In this document: piece after piece, positions 1-6,788 of the stretch
Numbering within the stretch: position 1 is the stretch's first letter
How the letters are laid out: every line of letters begins with the position of its first letter
Assembly (NCBI GenBank): GCA_039795895.1
Contig: JBDKKW010000021.1
Coordinates: 1 to 14,122, forward strand
Direction: 5' to 3'
DNA from: JBBTSQ01 sp039795895
GTDB lineage: Bacteria > Patescibacteriota > Minisyncoccia > Phycocordibacterales > JBAYGS01
Length of the DNA stretch: 14,122 bases
The notes under the pieces: model-generated
Seen by the model: only the letters and a program-made list of their open reading frames with translations
Told to the model about the DNA's origin: nothing
Databases searched by the model: none
Program-made: the position numbers and the translations under genes

Positions 1-428
<428 letters not shown>

Positions 429-584
429 AATTAAGTGTCATTGCTGAGACCTAATCGAACGGAACAAAAGAAAGAATACTATTTTTGCTTTTGAGTCCTT
501 GCGGACTTTTTTCCGTAATCCTATGAAATTTAACTGGACTTGCACATAATTGAATCTATTTTTAATTCATTACGTTTTCAAGTT

Positions 585-639
585 GTAAGAACCTTCGCTG
601 ACTGCGAAAGTTCTTACTATTTCAAATTGTCAAAGTTCA
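585..639 (-). promoter_or_regulatory. boxA-like site followed by hairpin in the 16S leader
   Basis: Read on the minus strand, 639-623 is TGAACTTTGACAATTTG, which resembles the E. coli rRNA boxA region (TGCTCTTTAACAATTT). It is followed 5 nt later by a 14-bp stem with one G-T mismatch, arms 585-598 and 604-617, loop of 5. The boxA-then-hairpin order resembles a nut-type antitermination site. A second, weaker boxA-like stretch (AGCTCTGTAAATT, minus strand) lies at 685-697. Function is inferred from position and resemblance only. Confidence 0.4.
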
Positions 640-736
640 TTGTGAGTCATCCAAATGGGGACAACGGGCTCTCGAAAGTTCTGCAATTTACAGAGCTTTA
701 AACCCACACCTATGCCTTTTCATAGACGTAGGTGCC

Positions 737-764
737 ATTATACACGGGGGCGTACAGGCGTCAA
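737..764 (-). promoter_or_regulatory. sigma70-type rRNA promoter
   Basis: On the minus strand, TTGACG (764-759), a 16-nt spacer and a perfect TATAAT (742-737). Transcription would start near 730, giving a 16S leader of about 300 nt. An AT-rich stretch lies about 15-25 nt upstream of the -35. This is the best match to the bacterial consensus in the window, as expected for an rRNA operon. Confidence 0.8.
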
Positions 765-826
765 GTCCCAAAACAGCCCTTTTAAAGTTAGACAACAGAT
801 ATGGGAAAATAGTGAAGATGGGCCGT

Positions 827-867
827 AAAATCCCCCGAAAATCGCTCTGCGATTTTCGGGGGATTTT
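827..867 (-). terminator. strong intrinsic terminator of the 528-residue membrane-protein gene
   Basis: Perfect 19-bp stem, arms 827-845 and 849-867, 3-nt loop, GC-rich core (CCCCCG) flanked by AAAA/TTTT. It lies 48 bp past the stop codon at 915 and before the rRNA promoter, so it would insulate the rRNA operon from readthrough. The symmetric A and T flanks mean it could work in both directions. Confidence 0.85.
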
Positions 868-914
868 CGTTCCCGACTTTATACTCTTTACTTAATACTT
901 TACACTTCACTCTT

Positions 915-2501
915 CTAGTATGTTTCTTCTTTCTTGTCTTTCAAAAACGTAAGGAACGAATCAAACACTTTCAAAATAATTCGGAACGAGGATTCCACCA
1001 AAAAATCCATTACAAATACAAACACATTGATACTTGAGAAGGTGCGAGTGAGCCACATACCGAGACGCACAATTGGGAGCGTGAGTGAGTTCCAAAAAAG
1101 TGAGAGTACTTTGTCGTTGCCCGTATACACGCGCCACTTTTCTGCATTGTGTCGGATACGCAAACCAAAGTATGAGACCAGCGCAATGAAGAGTACAAAG
1201 AGTGTGATGCTTGCTGGATTGAATTGTAGTGAAAGCAACACCCACAACAATAATCCAAACGTAAATGCAAAGAGTATCGCGTACAGTGCACTAAACACAA
1301 ACTCCATCACCCCACTCTCTCGAGTACGCAGAGTGATCATCTTTACTGGTTGACCATAGACCACTTCATGAATACCCGAAATAACCCGAAGGGTGTTGTC
1401 TTCGCCGAGCGTCTTGATATTTCGAGTCAACAAAAAGAGAATCGAGGGGTGAAAAACAAGATTGATTGCGAGTGGTTTGTAGTTGATGGCAGTGTACGCT
1501 AGTTTTTGTATCACCACGTCGTAGAGCATCTCGATAGGCAAAGCGATCACCATCTTGGTCGCCAAGATATAGAGGATTGCTCGGACACCACTGCGTCTCA
1601 ACTTGGCATTTTCTACCTCGTACTTTTCAGCCAAAATGGTTCGGATTGACGCATCAAGCTCGGCCGGATTCGACATTACGACGGCTGAATTTTCTTTGTG
1701 TGCCAAAATAACCTCGCGAATAAAATAGAAATAGATGGCGAAATTTTTGATACGCCCAAGCACTGATGGACCGATTGGATTTTGCAAAAGCTCGTCAATC
1801 TCTGTCACTGCTTCGGTGTAGCGTGGTCGGTTGGAAATAAAAGCTTGTGCGTCAAATGTACCCGGCACAATCGAGAAGGCCTTACAAAAGAGATGATAGC
1901 GAATATCTCCCTCATCACTCTTGAGCAATGCTTTACGGCACGCAATAAAAAGCTGTGTCTCAAATGCTTCGGCAGACAGTGGACCATCGTAGGTCAGATT
2001 TTTCTTGGTGTAGGCAAAAAAAGCATGGAAGATTGTCTCATTTAATGGTTGTGGGAAAAGGTATGCTTCAACCTCACTCGCCAAGATACCAAAAATCATT
2101 TGCTCGGTATGCGTCAGTCGAAGTGACGCCTTGATCGTCGACAAGCACGGACGAAATACATCGATAATCGCCTGCACTGATAGCGCCTCTGACTCAGGCA
2201 CACTATTATTTGGCAAATAGCGACCAGAAACCAACTCGTGGAGAAGTGCCTTCCCCGCTTCCTGCTTGTTTTCAATAAAAAGGATGCGCTTCAGAATACG
2301 CTCAATCGCACTGCGACGAACAACATGCTCATCTTTGTAATCAACCAAGTAGCGAACCTTTTCATAGACCGTCGCGGCCTTACTGGTGAGTGAGTGGATG
2401 GAAATGGTCGAGCTGGTGATATCTGGAATAGGGCCTGTCTGAGCCTGAATCTTGGCACAAGTATCAAGTAACGCCTGAAATTCCGGAGAAAGTGTATTCA
2501 T
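915..2501 (-). CDS. conserved-looking multi-pass membrane protein of unknown function (528 aa)
   Basis: I do not recognise the family. Residues 1-300 are soluble, largely helical, with many charged and Leu-rich segments. Hydrophobic stretches follow at about 306-333 and 343-359, then two clear transmembrane segments at about 400-424 and 430-448, then amphipathic or membrane-associated helices at about 467-487 and 492-520. The protein ends in a charged tail (KDKKEET). There is no signal peptide, so the N-terminal domain is probably cytoplasmic. The reading frame also allows a TTG start at 2543, but the ATG at 2501 is preferred because a -10/-35 pair overlaps the TTG region. No Shine-Dalgarno is obvious (AAGGG is 9 nt away). 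It stands alone between two terminators, so it is monocistronic. The coding call is secure; the function is unknown. Confidence 0.85.
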   Translation of the reverse strand: MNTLSPEFQALLDTCAKIQAQTGPIPDITSSTISIHSLTSKAATVYEKVRYLVDYKDEHVVRRSAIERILKRILFIENKQEAGKALLHELVSGRYLPNNSVPESEALSVQAIIDVFRPCLSTIKASLRLTHTEQMIFGILASEVEAYLFPQPLNETIFHAFFAYTKKNLTYDGPLSAEAFETQLFIACRKALLKSDEGDIRYHLFCKAFSIVPGTFDAQAFISNRPRYTEAVTEIDELLQNPIGPSVLGRIKNFAIYFYFIREVILAHKENSAVVMSNPAELDASIRTILAEKYEVENAKLRRSGVRAILYILATKMVIALPIEMLYDVVIQKLAYTAINYKPLAINLVFHPSILFLLTRNIKTLGEDNTLRVISGIHEVVYGQPVKMITLRTRESGVMEFVFSALYAILFAFTFGLLLWVLLSLQFNPASITLFVLFIALVSYFGLRIRHNAEKWRVYTGNDKVLSLFWNSLTLPIVRLGMWLTRTFSSINVFVFVMDFLVESSFRIILKVFDSFLTFLKDKKEETY

Positions 2502-2514
2502 AATTTGAGCCCTT

Positions 2515-2543
2515 AATATACCGCAAAAGACGGTTTTTAGCAA
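2515..2543 (-). promoter_or_regulatory. promoter of the 528-residue membrane-protein gene
   Basis: Minus strand TTGCTA (2543-2538), 17-nt spacer, TATATT (2520-2515). The expected start of transcription (about 2508) would leave a leader of only about 7 nt before the ATG at 2501. Prediction from hexamers only. Confidence 0.5.
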
Positions 2544-2593
2544 TCAATACGGGGATAGCATTTTATGGCTATACACAAGGATTTTATGTGTGT

Positions 2594-2631
2594 TTTTAAA
2601 AGAAAAACCACCCTGTAACACAGAGTGGTTT
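2594..2631 (-). terminator. intrinsic terminator after pyrH
   Basis: Minus strand AAACCACTCTG (2631-2621), loop TGTTA, CAGGGTGGTTT (2615-2605), an 11-bp stem with one G-T pair, followed by a T-rich run ending near 2594. It begins 10 bp after the pyrH stop codon, so pyrH ends its transcript here. Confidence 0.85.
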
Positions 2632-2640
2632 GAACCACAC

Positions 2641-3426
2641 TCAAGCCGTAATCGGTCGATCGGAGATAATCGTACCAACATTTTCACCTTTAATCGCCCG
2701 CACCAACAACCCTGGCGAAAAAATATCCAAAACCTGAATCGGAACCTGGTGCGTTCGAGCGAGAGCAATACAACCCGGATCAAGCAACTTTAGATCTTGA
2801 GCCAAAAAGCTTGCGTAGGTGATGTCTTTAAAAAAAGCTGGAGTACCGACACCTGGAGCATTTGGATCACGATCAAACACTCCCCTGACTTTAGTGCCCT
2901 TGATCATGATAGTTGCACCGAGATTGTGCGCGTGAAGTACCGCAGCGGTATCGGTGGTCACACCACCAGTACCCGTACCCGCAGCCAAGATCACCACTTT
3001 CTTCTTCCGAAGATGTGCGATGACTTTCTCGGGCAAGAACGGCTCCGCCAATTGATCAGCCTTGATTGCGGTAGCCACCACCACTTGTGACGTCGCGCAG
3101 TGAAGACCTGCGGACAAACTTTCCTGCAAAGCATCTTTGAGAATGAGTGCATTAATGATGGTGGCCGTCATACCAACATGGTCAGCGGTCCTCGGACTAA
3201 TTCCAAGACTTCTCTGCAAAGCAGAACCTCGACCAATATTGCCACCTCCCACCACAATAATGAGCTCAACCAATCCTGCGAGCGCAGAAAACTCAGACAC
3301 CAAATAGCGAAGCTTGGTCGGATCGAACGGAACCCCCGATCCACCCAGTGCCTCACCAGTAACTTTCACAACCACACGACTATATGGCTTCATAATTTGT
3401 GCATTGAAACGAACAACTGTATCCAT
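2641..3426 (-). CDS. pyrH: UMP kinase (uridylate kinase)
   Basis: Cytoplasmic amino-acid-kinase-fold enzyme that phosphorylates UMP to UDP with ATP, in pyrimidine nucleotide synthesis. Numbering from the ATG at 3426 (261 aa), visible motifs are VVVKVTGEALGG (18-29), the glycine loop VVGGGNIGRG (58-67), TADHVGMTATIINAL (80-94), TGTGGVTTDTAAVLHA (151-166), MIKGTKVRGVFDRDP (174-188) and DLKLLDPGCIALA (211-223). The usual GGTGNPFFTTDTAA block reads AAGTGTGGVTTDTAA, a noticeable change near the UMP/acceptor loop, although TTDTAA is intact. The start is uncertain: ATG at 3426 or at 3393 (MKPYSR..., 250 aa), the latter closer to family length; neither has a Shine-Dalgarno. In many bacteria pyrH sits with tsf and frr; here it is alone, with its own terminator. 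Confidence 0.93.
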   Translation of the reverse strand: MDTVVRFNAQIMKPYSRVVVKVTGEALGGSGVPFDPTKLRYLVSEFSALAGLVELIIVVGGGNIGRGSALQRSLGISPRTADHVGMTATIINALILKDALQESLSAGLHCATSQVVVATAIKADQLAEPFLPEKVIAHLRKKKVVILAAGTGTGGVTTDTAAVLHAHNLGATIMIKGTKVRGVFDRDPNAPGVGTPAFFKDITYASFLAQDLKLLDPGCIALARTHQVPIQVLDIFSPGLLVRAIKGENVGTIISDRPITA

Positions 3427-3431
3427 TGGCC

Positions 3432-3459
3432 ATTCTAGGGGTTTTGGAAAAAGATGCAA
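3432..3459 (-). promoter_or_regulatory. pyrH promoter
   Basis: Minus strand TTGCAT (3459-3454), 16-nt spacer, TAGAAT (3437-3432). The -10 ends 5 nt before the ATG at 3426, so transcription would start at or next to that codon (leaderless), or about 33 nt upstream of the alternative start at 3393. The same TTGCAT-16 arrangement occurs at the secD promoter. Confidence 0.5.
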
Positions 3460-3503
3460 GTGGTATAAGAAAAGGGTAGCCCAAAGATCGAGCTTGTTTT
3501 ATT

Positions 3504-3526
3504 TTTTATCCTACGATAGGATAAAA
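3504..3526. promoter_or_regulatory. perfect 10-3-10 palindrome, candidate operator between pyrH and the 78-aa gene
   Basis: Arms TTTTATCCTA (3504-3513) and TAGGATAAAA (3517-3526) around CGA. It lies in the 130-bp divergent intergenic region and overlaps the likely -10 of the plus-strand gene (TAAAAT 3522-3527 or TAGAAT 3528-3533). That position suits a repressor-type binding site. No regulator is identified. Confidence 0.55.
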
Positions 3527-3556
3527 TTAGAATCTAAAAAGAAACTGTACCCTACT

Positions 3557-3793
3557 ATGGAAACACTGTCCTCCGGGCAAATTAGTCTGTTATCAGCAAC
3601 AGCTTTTAAAGAACGCCTCAACAAACTAAGTGCGGAATTCAGCGCCATCAATCAATCCTTGATCCCAATCGCAAAAGAGATTGAGAACATGAAAAAAGGC
3701 TGTCTGCATCGCAATTCTGAATCTCGTCCTTATGCACGATGGTGTCATGATTGTGGCGAATATTATGCAATCGACACCTCTTTTTCCAAGTAA
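3557..3793 (+). CDS. small protein with coiled-coil-like helix and CxH/CxxC putative zinc site (78 aa)
   Basis: Not a family I recognise. The chosen start is the ATG at 3557, because the frame upstream only overlaps the antisense of pyrH. Residues 14-46 form a charged, heptad-like helix (FKERLNKLSAEF...IAKEIENMKKG). C49, H51, C63 and C66 (CLH...WCHDC) then form a plausible single-zinc site, followed by a short YY/D-rich tail. The protein has no signal peptide or membrane segment and is probably cytoplasmic. There is no Shine-Dalgarno before the ATG. Support for it being real comes from the promoter/palindrome upstream and a strong terminator 5 bp downstream. A small regulator or a nucleic-acid- or protein-binding factor is possible, but this is inference. 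Confidence 0.75.
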   Translation: METLSSGQISLLSATAFKERLNKLSAEFSAINQSLIPIAKEIENMKKGCLHRNSESRPYARWCHDCGEYYAIDTSFSK

Positions 3794-3797
3794 CATC

Positions 3798-3832
3798 AAA
3801 CCCCGATTTTGCGAGAGCAAAATCGGGGTTTT
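3798..3832. terminator. bidirectional intrinsic terminator between the 78-aa gene and secF
   Basis: Perfect 15-bp stem: arm AAACCCCGATTTTGC (3798-3812), loop GAGA, complementary arm 3817-3831, ending in TTTT on the plus strand. On the minus strand the run AAACCCC becomes GGGGTTT, so it can serve both the plus-strand gene ending at 3793 and secF ending at 3850. Confidence 0.9.
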
Positions 3833-3849
3833 AATCGACTACTGTTTAT

Positions 3850-4743
3850 TTATTTTGATTTGTTCTGAAACTTTTCGAGAGTTACGAGCAACGGACTTCC
3901 GAGGAAAATTGAAGAGTATGTTCCCGCCACAATACCTACCAAGAGAGCGAGGGTGAAGTGCTGAGTCGATGCTCCACCCACAAAATACAACACAAGCAGT
4001 GCGATGAGCACGGTGAGCGAGGTGTTGATCGAGCGAGAAAATGTCTGATTGATACTGTTTCCAACTGTCGTTGCAAATTCTTCTCGGTGCGCGAGGCGGA
4101 GATTTTCTCGCACGCGGTCAAACACCACAATAGTGTCGTGAATTGAGAAACCAAGAATCACCAAGAGTGCGGTCACAAACAACGTATCCACTTCTACCCC
4201 ATTGAAATGTCCGAGGACAGCAAAGACACCGGTTGGCACCAACACATCATGCAAGAGCGCAAACACCGCCACCAAGCCGTACTTCCACGAAGACACTGGC
4301 TCTGAGACTGCTCGGAAAGCAAAGGTGATGTAGAGCACGATACAGAAGATCACGAGTGCGATTGAGGTCATTGCTTTCTTGGCTGCTTCAGCACCCAAGA
4401 GTGGGCCGATAGAGTCGAATCGACTTTCAGTGATCTTTACTCCACCCTTTGAGAGGGTATCAATAATAGCAGTCTTTTCGGCAGGAGTGATCGCCTTGGT
4501 GCGGATGATAAAGCCCTTTTCACCAGTGGTACGTACCGAGTACTCGCCAAGGGATAATGGTGCAAGAGCTTCTTTGACCACAGCTGTCTCAGGGCGAGCA
4601 TCGACATAGTCGACTTCAATAATCGCTCCGCCTTTAAAATCGATACCGAAGTTTAAACCCCACACTGAAAGCGCAACAACCGAGCCGACCATCAAGATGG
4701 CTGAGAGCGCGTAAAACAATTTTCGATAAGTGACGACAAACAT
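3850..4743 (-). CDS. secF: protein translocase subunit SecF
   Basis: Membrane partner of SecD in the RND-type SecDF complex, which uses the proton motive force to help pull proteins out through SecYEG. The 297-residue protein has a first membrane segment at about 9-29, then the family motif GIDFKGG (33-39), a periplasmic-side P4-type domain (about 40-120), and five further membrane segments (about 124-143, 155-177, 187-205, 243-257, 262-285). The signature GFSIHDTIVVFDRVREN is at 198-214, FSRSINTS at 235-242, and GTYSSIF at 274-280. Length is normal for SecF. It follows secD with a 35-bp gap that contains a direct repeat, so the two are co-transcribed. No Shine-Dalgarno precedes the ATG. secD and secF are separate genes, not fused as in some Gram-positives. 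Confidence 0.96.
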   Translation of the reverse strand: MFVVTYRKLFYALSAILMVGSVVALSVWGLNFGIDFKGGAIIEVDYVDARPETAVVKEALAPLSLGEYSVRTTGEKGFIIRTKAITPAEKTAIIDTLSKGGVKITESRFDSIGPLLGAEAAKKAMTSIALVIFCIVLYITFAFRAVSEPVSSWKYGLVAVFALLHDVLVPTGVFAVLGHFNGVEVDTLFVTALLVILGFSIHDTIVVFDRVRENLRLAHREEFATTVGNSINQTFSRSINTSLTVLIALLVLYFVGGASTQHFTLALLVGIVAGTYSSIFLGSPLLVTLEKFQNKSK

Positions 4744-4748
4744 AGAAG

Positions 4749-4776
4749 AAGTATTAAGAAAGTATTAAGTATAAAG
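4749..4776. repeat. tandem AAGTATTAAG direct repeat in the secD-secF gap
   Basis: AAGTATTAAG occurs at 4749-4758 and again at 4760-4769, continuing into TATAAAG. The motif recurs inverted at 891-900 (followed by a similar GTATAAAG tail on the minus strand) and partly at 9877-9886 (AAGTATTAAA), always outside genes. The function is unknown. Confidence 0.6.
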
Positions 4777-4778
4777 GG

Positions 4779-6107
4779 CTATCGACTGAAGCCGTTACTA
4801 AAGAGGAAGCGCTTGAATTTGCCCGCATCCTGGAACTTGAAGACCAAGAGGAAAGTGCGCGACACGGTGATAGCCGTAAACATACTGACGAGCACACCGA
4901 TAATAAACACGAGTGCGAAGCCCGTAATCACTGCACTACTGCCGAGGAAATAAAGAATCACACCGGTGATAATACTCGAAATATTTGAATCTCGAATCGA
5001 CGGCCACGCGCGATGGAAGCCTTCGCGGACTGCGTCTTGCAAATCACTTCCCTTTCGCAATTCTTCTTTCATGCGCTCAAAGATGAGGATGTTGGCATCC
5101 ACAGCCATACCGATCGAGAGGATAAGACCAGCGATACCAGCTGCGGTCATAGTCACTGGAATAAGCTTAAAGATAGCGAGGTTAAGCGCCACGTAAATCG
5201 CTAGAGAAATGGTTGCGAGTAGACCTGGAAGTCGGTACCAGAGTACCAAGAAGAGTGCAATGATCGCAAAAGCAAGAGCACCTGCTTTCATATCAGCCTT
5301 GAGCGCTTCATCACCCAGAGTAGCGCCGATAGTCTGACTTGAGACGAGCTTGATCGGCACCGGAAGTGCACCGAGGTTTAGGTTACGCACCAGTGTGCGC
5401 GCTTCAGTGCGTCCTGCTTCGCCGACAAATCCGCCAGAGATAGTCGCCTTGCCACCACGAATCTCGTCTCGAATCACTGGCATCGATTTCAAATCACCAT
5501 CGAGGAAGATCGCGAGATTTTTGCCGACATTTTCTTTGGTGATTTTTGCAAAGAGGTCTGAACCTTCTTTATTGAACGAAAGAGCTACCACCGCTTCACC
5601 CGTGTTTGAATTAAACTCAAGTGACGCATGCTCGAGAAGAGCACCGGTGAGTCCGGTAGTATTAAATAAATCAGAAATAGTCTTGCCTTTGGTATCTTTC
5701 AAATCTTTCACTCCATCTTTGAGGAGGAGAAATTCAAGTGACGGTGTCTTGCCGATAACATCGATGGCTTGATTGATGTCGGTAACTCCAGGGAGCTCCA
5801 CAATCAGACGATTTTCATTGGTGCCAAACACACTTCCCCCTTCCACTTGCACAATCGGTTCAGATACACCAAAAACATTGATGCGTCGCTCGATCACATC
5901 ACGAAGTGCAGACATCGCGTTGCCGATATCAGCTGGAGCGATTTTGGCAGTGTCCGCTTCATACACCAAGTGGGTACCCCCTGAAAGGTCGAGGCCGAGC
6001 TTGAATGGATATTTTGAAGTAGCGTCAATCTGCGACGTATACACCCCATACCCAATCGCGATTCCGGCAAGCAACAATACGAGAGCAAAAAATCTGTTTT
6101 TAAACAT
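4779..6107 (-). CDS. secD: protein translocase subunit SecD
   Basis: RND-family membrane protein of the SecDF complex, driving late steps of Sec export. The 442-residue protein has a first membrane segment at 6-24, the family motif GLDLSGGTHLVYE (38-50), a P1 ferredoxin-like domain with RRINVFGVSEPIVQ (74-87) and LPGV (105-108), and a P1 head (about 150-245) that is short compared with E. coli SecD (615 aa). SSQTIGATLGDEAL is at 256-269. Five more membrane segments cover about 274-420, with the signature GMAVDANILIFERMKEEL at 333-350 and DSNISSII at 373-380. The start ATG at 6107 gives the normal SecD N-terminus; no Shine-Dalgarno is near it. It is the first gene of the secDF operon. yajC is not in the window. 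Confidence 0.97.
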   Translation of the reverse strand: MFKNRFFALVLLLAGIAIGYGVYTSQIDATSKYPFKLGLDLSGGTHLVYEADTAKIAPADIGNAMSALRDVIERRINVFGVSEPIVQVEGGSVFGTNENRLIVELPGVTDINQAIDVIGKTPSLEFLLLKDGVKDLKDTKGKTISDLFNTTGLTGALLEHASLEFNSNTGEAVVALSFNKEGSDLFAKITKENVGKNLAIFLDGDLKSMPVIRDEIRGGKATISGGFVGEAGRTEARTLVRNLNLGALPVPIKLVSSQTIGATLGDEALKADMKAGALAFAIIALFLVLWYRLPGLLATISLAIYVALNLAIFKLIPVTMTAAGIAGLILSIGMAVDANILIFERMKEELRKGSDLQDAVREGFHRAWPSIRDSNISSIITGVILYFLGSSAVITGFALVFIIGVLVSMFTAITVSRTFLLVFKFQDAGKFKRFLFSNGFSR

Positions 6108-6147
6108 ATTACATTAAGGAAAATCCGTCTGATTCCTATTAAAGCTA

Positions 6148-6166
6148 ATCCGTATATCATACGGAT
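6148..6166. promoter_or_regulatory. perfect 8-3-8 palindrome on the secD promoter, candidate operator
   Basis: Arms ATCCGTAT (6148-6155) and ATACGGAT (6159-6166) around ATC. It covers the -10 hexamer of the secD promoter and the expected transcription start, so it cannot be a complete RNA hairpin in the secD message and fits a protein-binding site better. Confidence 0.5.
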
Positions 6167-6183
6167 AGAGAGCGAAGATGCAA
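6156..6183 (-). promoter_or_regulatory. secDF promoter
   Basis: Minus strand TTGCAT (6183-6178), 16-nt spacer, TATGAT (6161-6156). Expected start near 6149, giving a leader of about 42 nt without a Shine-Dalgarno close to the ATG. The -10 lies inside the palindrome at 6148-6166. Confidence 0.6.
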
Positions 6184-6226
6184 GTTCACCCAGCACATTG
6201 CCACACACCAAACTCAGTAACACTAC

Positions 6227-6254
6227 TTGACTTTTTATAAAATATACTTATGCT
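6227..6254 (+). promoter_or_regulatory. promoter of the 151-aa orphan gene
   Basis: TTGACT (6227-6232), 16-nt AT-rich spacer, TATGCT (6249-6254). Expected start near 6261, giving a leader of about 23 nt that includes the ribosome binding site at 6271-6276. It diverges from the secD promoter. Confidence 0.65.
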
Positions 6255-6270
6255 CATACGTAGAACAGTA

Positions 6271-6276
6271 GAAAGG
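6271..6276 (+). promoter_or_regulatory. Shine-Dalgarno site of the 151-aa gene
   Basis: GAAAGG, ending 7 nt before the ATG at 6284. It is the only well-placed Shine-Dalgarno sequence in the window, and it fixes the start of the gene. Confidence 0.7.
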
Positions 6277-6283
6277 TTACCCC

Positions 6284-6739
6284 ATGCACGAGACAATACT
6301 GACAATAGATCACAAAGGTTTCAATCTGAGGCAGTCTGGTTACAAGCATTCAGTCGAGACCCCTCCTGAAAATGACCGACGGTTGGGCACGGTCACCTAT
6401 CGGGCGAAAGTGCTCCGGTTTGAAGAACCAATTCGGATAGACAACCCATTCCCCTGGGATCCTGCCGATATCGACATCTTCGAATTGGCTGACCCTGTTC
6501 ATCTCATCGCTTTCAGGGATACCCCACTAGCAAAACAATTCCCCTGGGTCTTTGCAATTGGCAAACCCCGACAGCATAGTGTTGGACTGATGGTTGGATG
6601 CCTCGGTGGTCGAGAGCCACTCGGTAACGACACCTATCTCCCCTCATGGGTAGCAGGCATCCCCGATCCGCGCTGCAAATTCGAGTCAAAAGGGTTTCCT
6701 CCGGGAACTGGGTTTTTGGTGGTTGCAAGGCAATCTTAA
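6284..6739 (+). CDS. hypothetical protein, 151 aa, possible acquired gene
   Basis: I do not recognise it. It is predicted soluble, with no signal peptide or membrane segment. It is rich in Pro, Gly and Trp in short patches: NPFPWDPADIDIFELADP (54-71), QFPWVFAIGKP (85-95), GLMVGCLGGREPLG (101-114), LPSWVAGIPDP (119-129), GFPPGTGFLVVA (137-148). The repeated PxW pattern and closing beta-rich segment suggest a compact beta fold, but no catalytic motif is evident. It is a complete unit with its own promoter, Shine-Dalgarno and terminator, transcribed against its neighbours. Its early part is visibly GC-rich (36 of 60 bases in 6361-6420) and uses CGG arginine codons more than nearby genes. These traits suggest transfer from another source, which is inference. 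Confidence 0.8.
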   Translation: MHETILTIDHKGFNLRQSGYKHSVETPPENDRRLGTVTYRAKVLRFEEPIRIDNPFPWDPADIDIFELADPVHLIAFRDTPLAKQFPWVFAIGKPRQHSVGLMVGCLGGREPLGNDTYLPSWVAGIPDPRCKFESKGFPPGTGFLVVARQS

Positions 6740-6742
6740 AGC

Positions 6743-6772
6743 AAAGGCCTCGTGTTTACACGAGGCCTTTTT
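6743..6772. terminator. bidirectional intrinsic terminator after the 151-aa gene
   Basis: Perfect 12-bp stem AAAGGCCTCGTG (6743-6754), loop TTTA, CACGAGGCCTTT (6759-6770), then TTC. It begins 4 bp after the stop at 6739. The AAA arm also gives a TTT end on the minus strand, where it would end the PAP2 operon (stop at 6789). Confidence 0.88.
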
Positions 6773-6788
6773 CTATCATCTCCAACCA

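Larger units (their letters stand above)
429..914 (-). other. rRNA leader and non-coding spacer
   Basis: About 485 bp without a convincing gene. From left to right it holds the transcribed 16S leader (about 429-730), the rRNA promoter (737-764), a spacer of about 60 bp, the terminator of the upstream membrane-protein gene (827-867), and an AT-rich tail (870-912) with a copy of the AAGTATTAAG motif on the minus strand (891-900). A small 5-bp stem with a GCAA loop (494-507) lies in the leader. I saw no tRNA or protein-coding signal. Confidence 0.7.

Noticed and set aside
494..512. Plus-strand hairpin followed by six T
   Set aside because: It would be a terminator for a plus-strand transcript, but no gene lies upstream on that strand. 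On the minus strand it is just a short GCAA-loop stem in the rRNA leader.
429..914. Possible tRNA genes near the rRNA operon
   Set aside because: No cloverleaf arms or GTTCRANNC-type T-loop were found in this spacer or in the other intergenic regions.
934..1353. 139-codon plus-strand open frame opposite the 528-aa gene
   Set aside because: Antisense to a longer frame with coherent membrane segments, promoter and terminator.
5350..5772. Long plus-strand open frame opposite secD
   Set aside because: It is antisense to a well-supported gene, with no start signal and no recognisable protein features.
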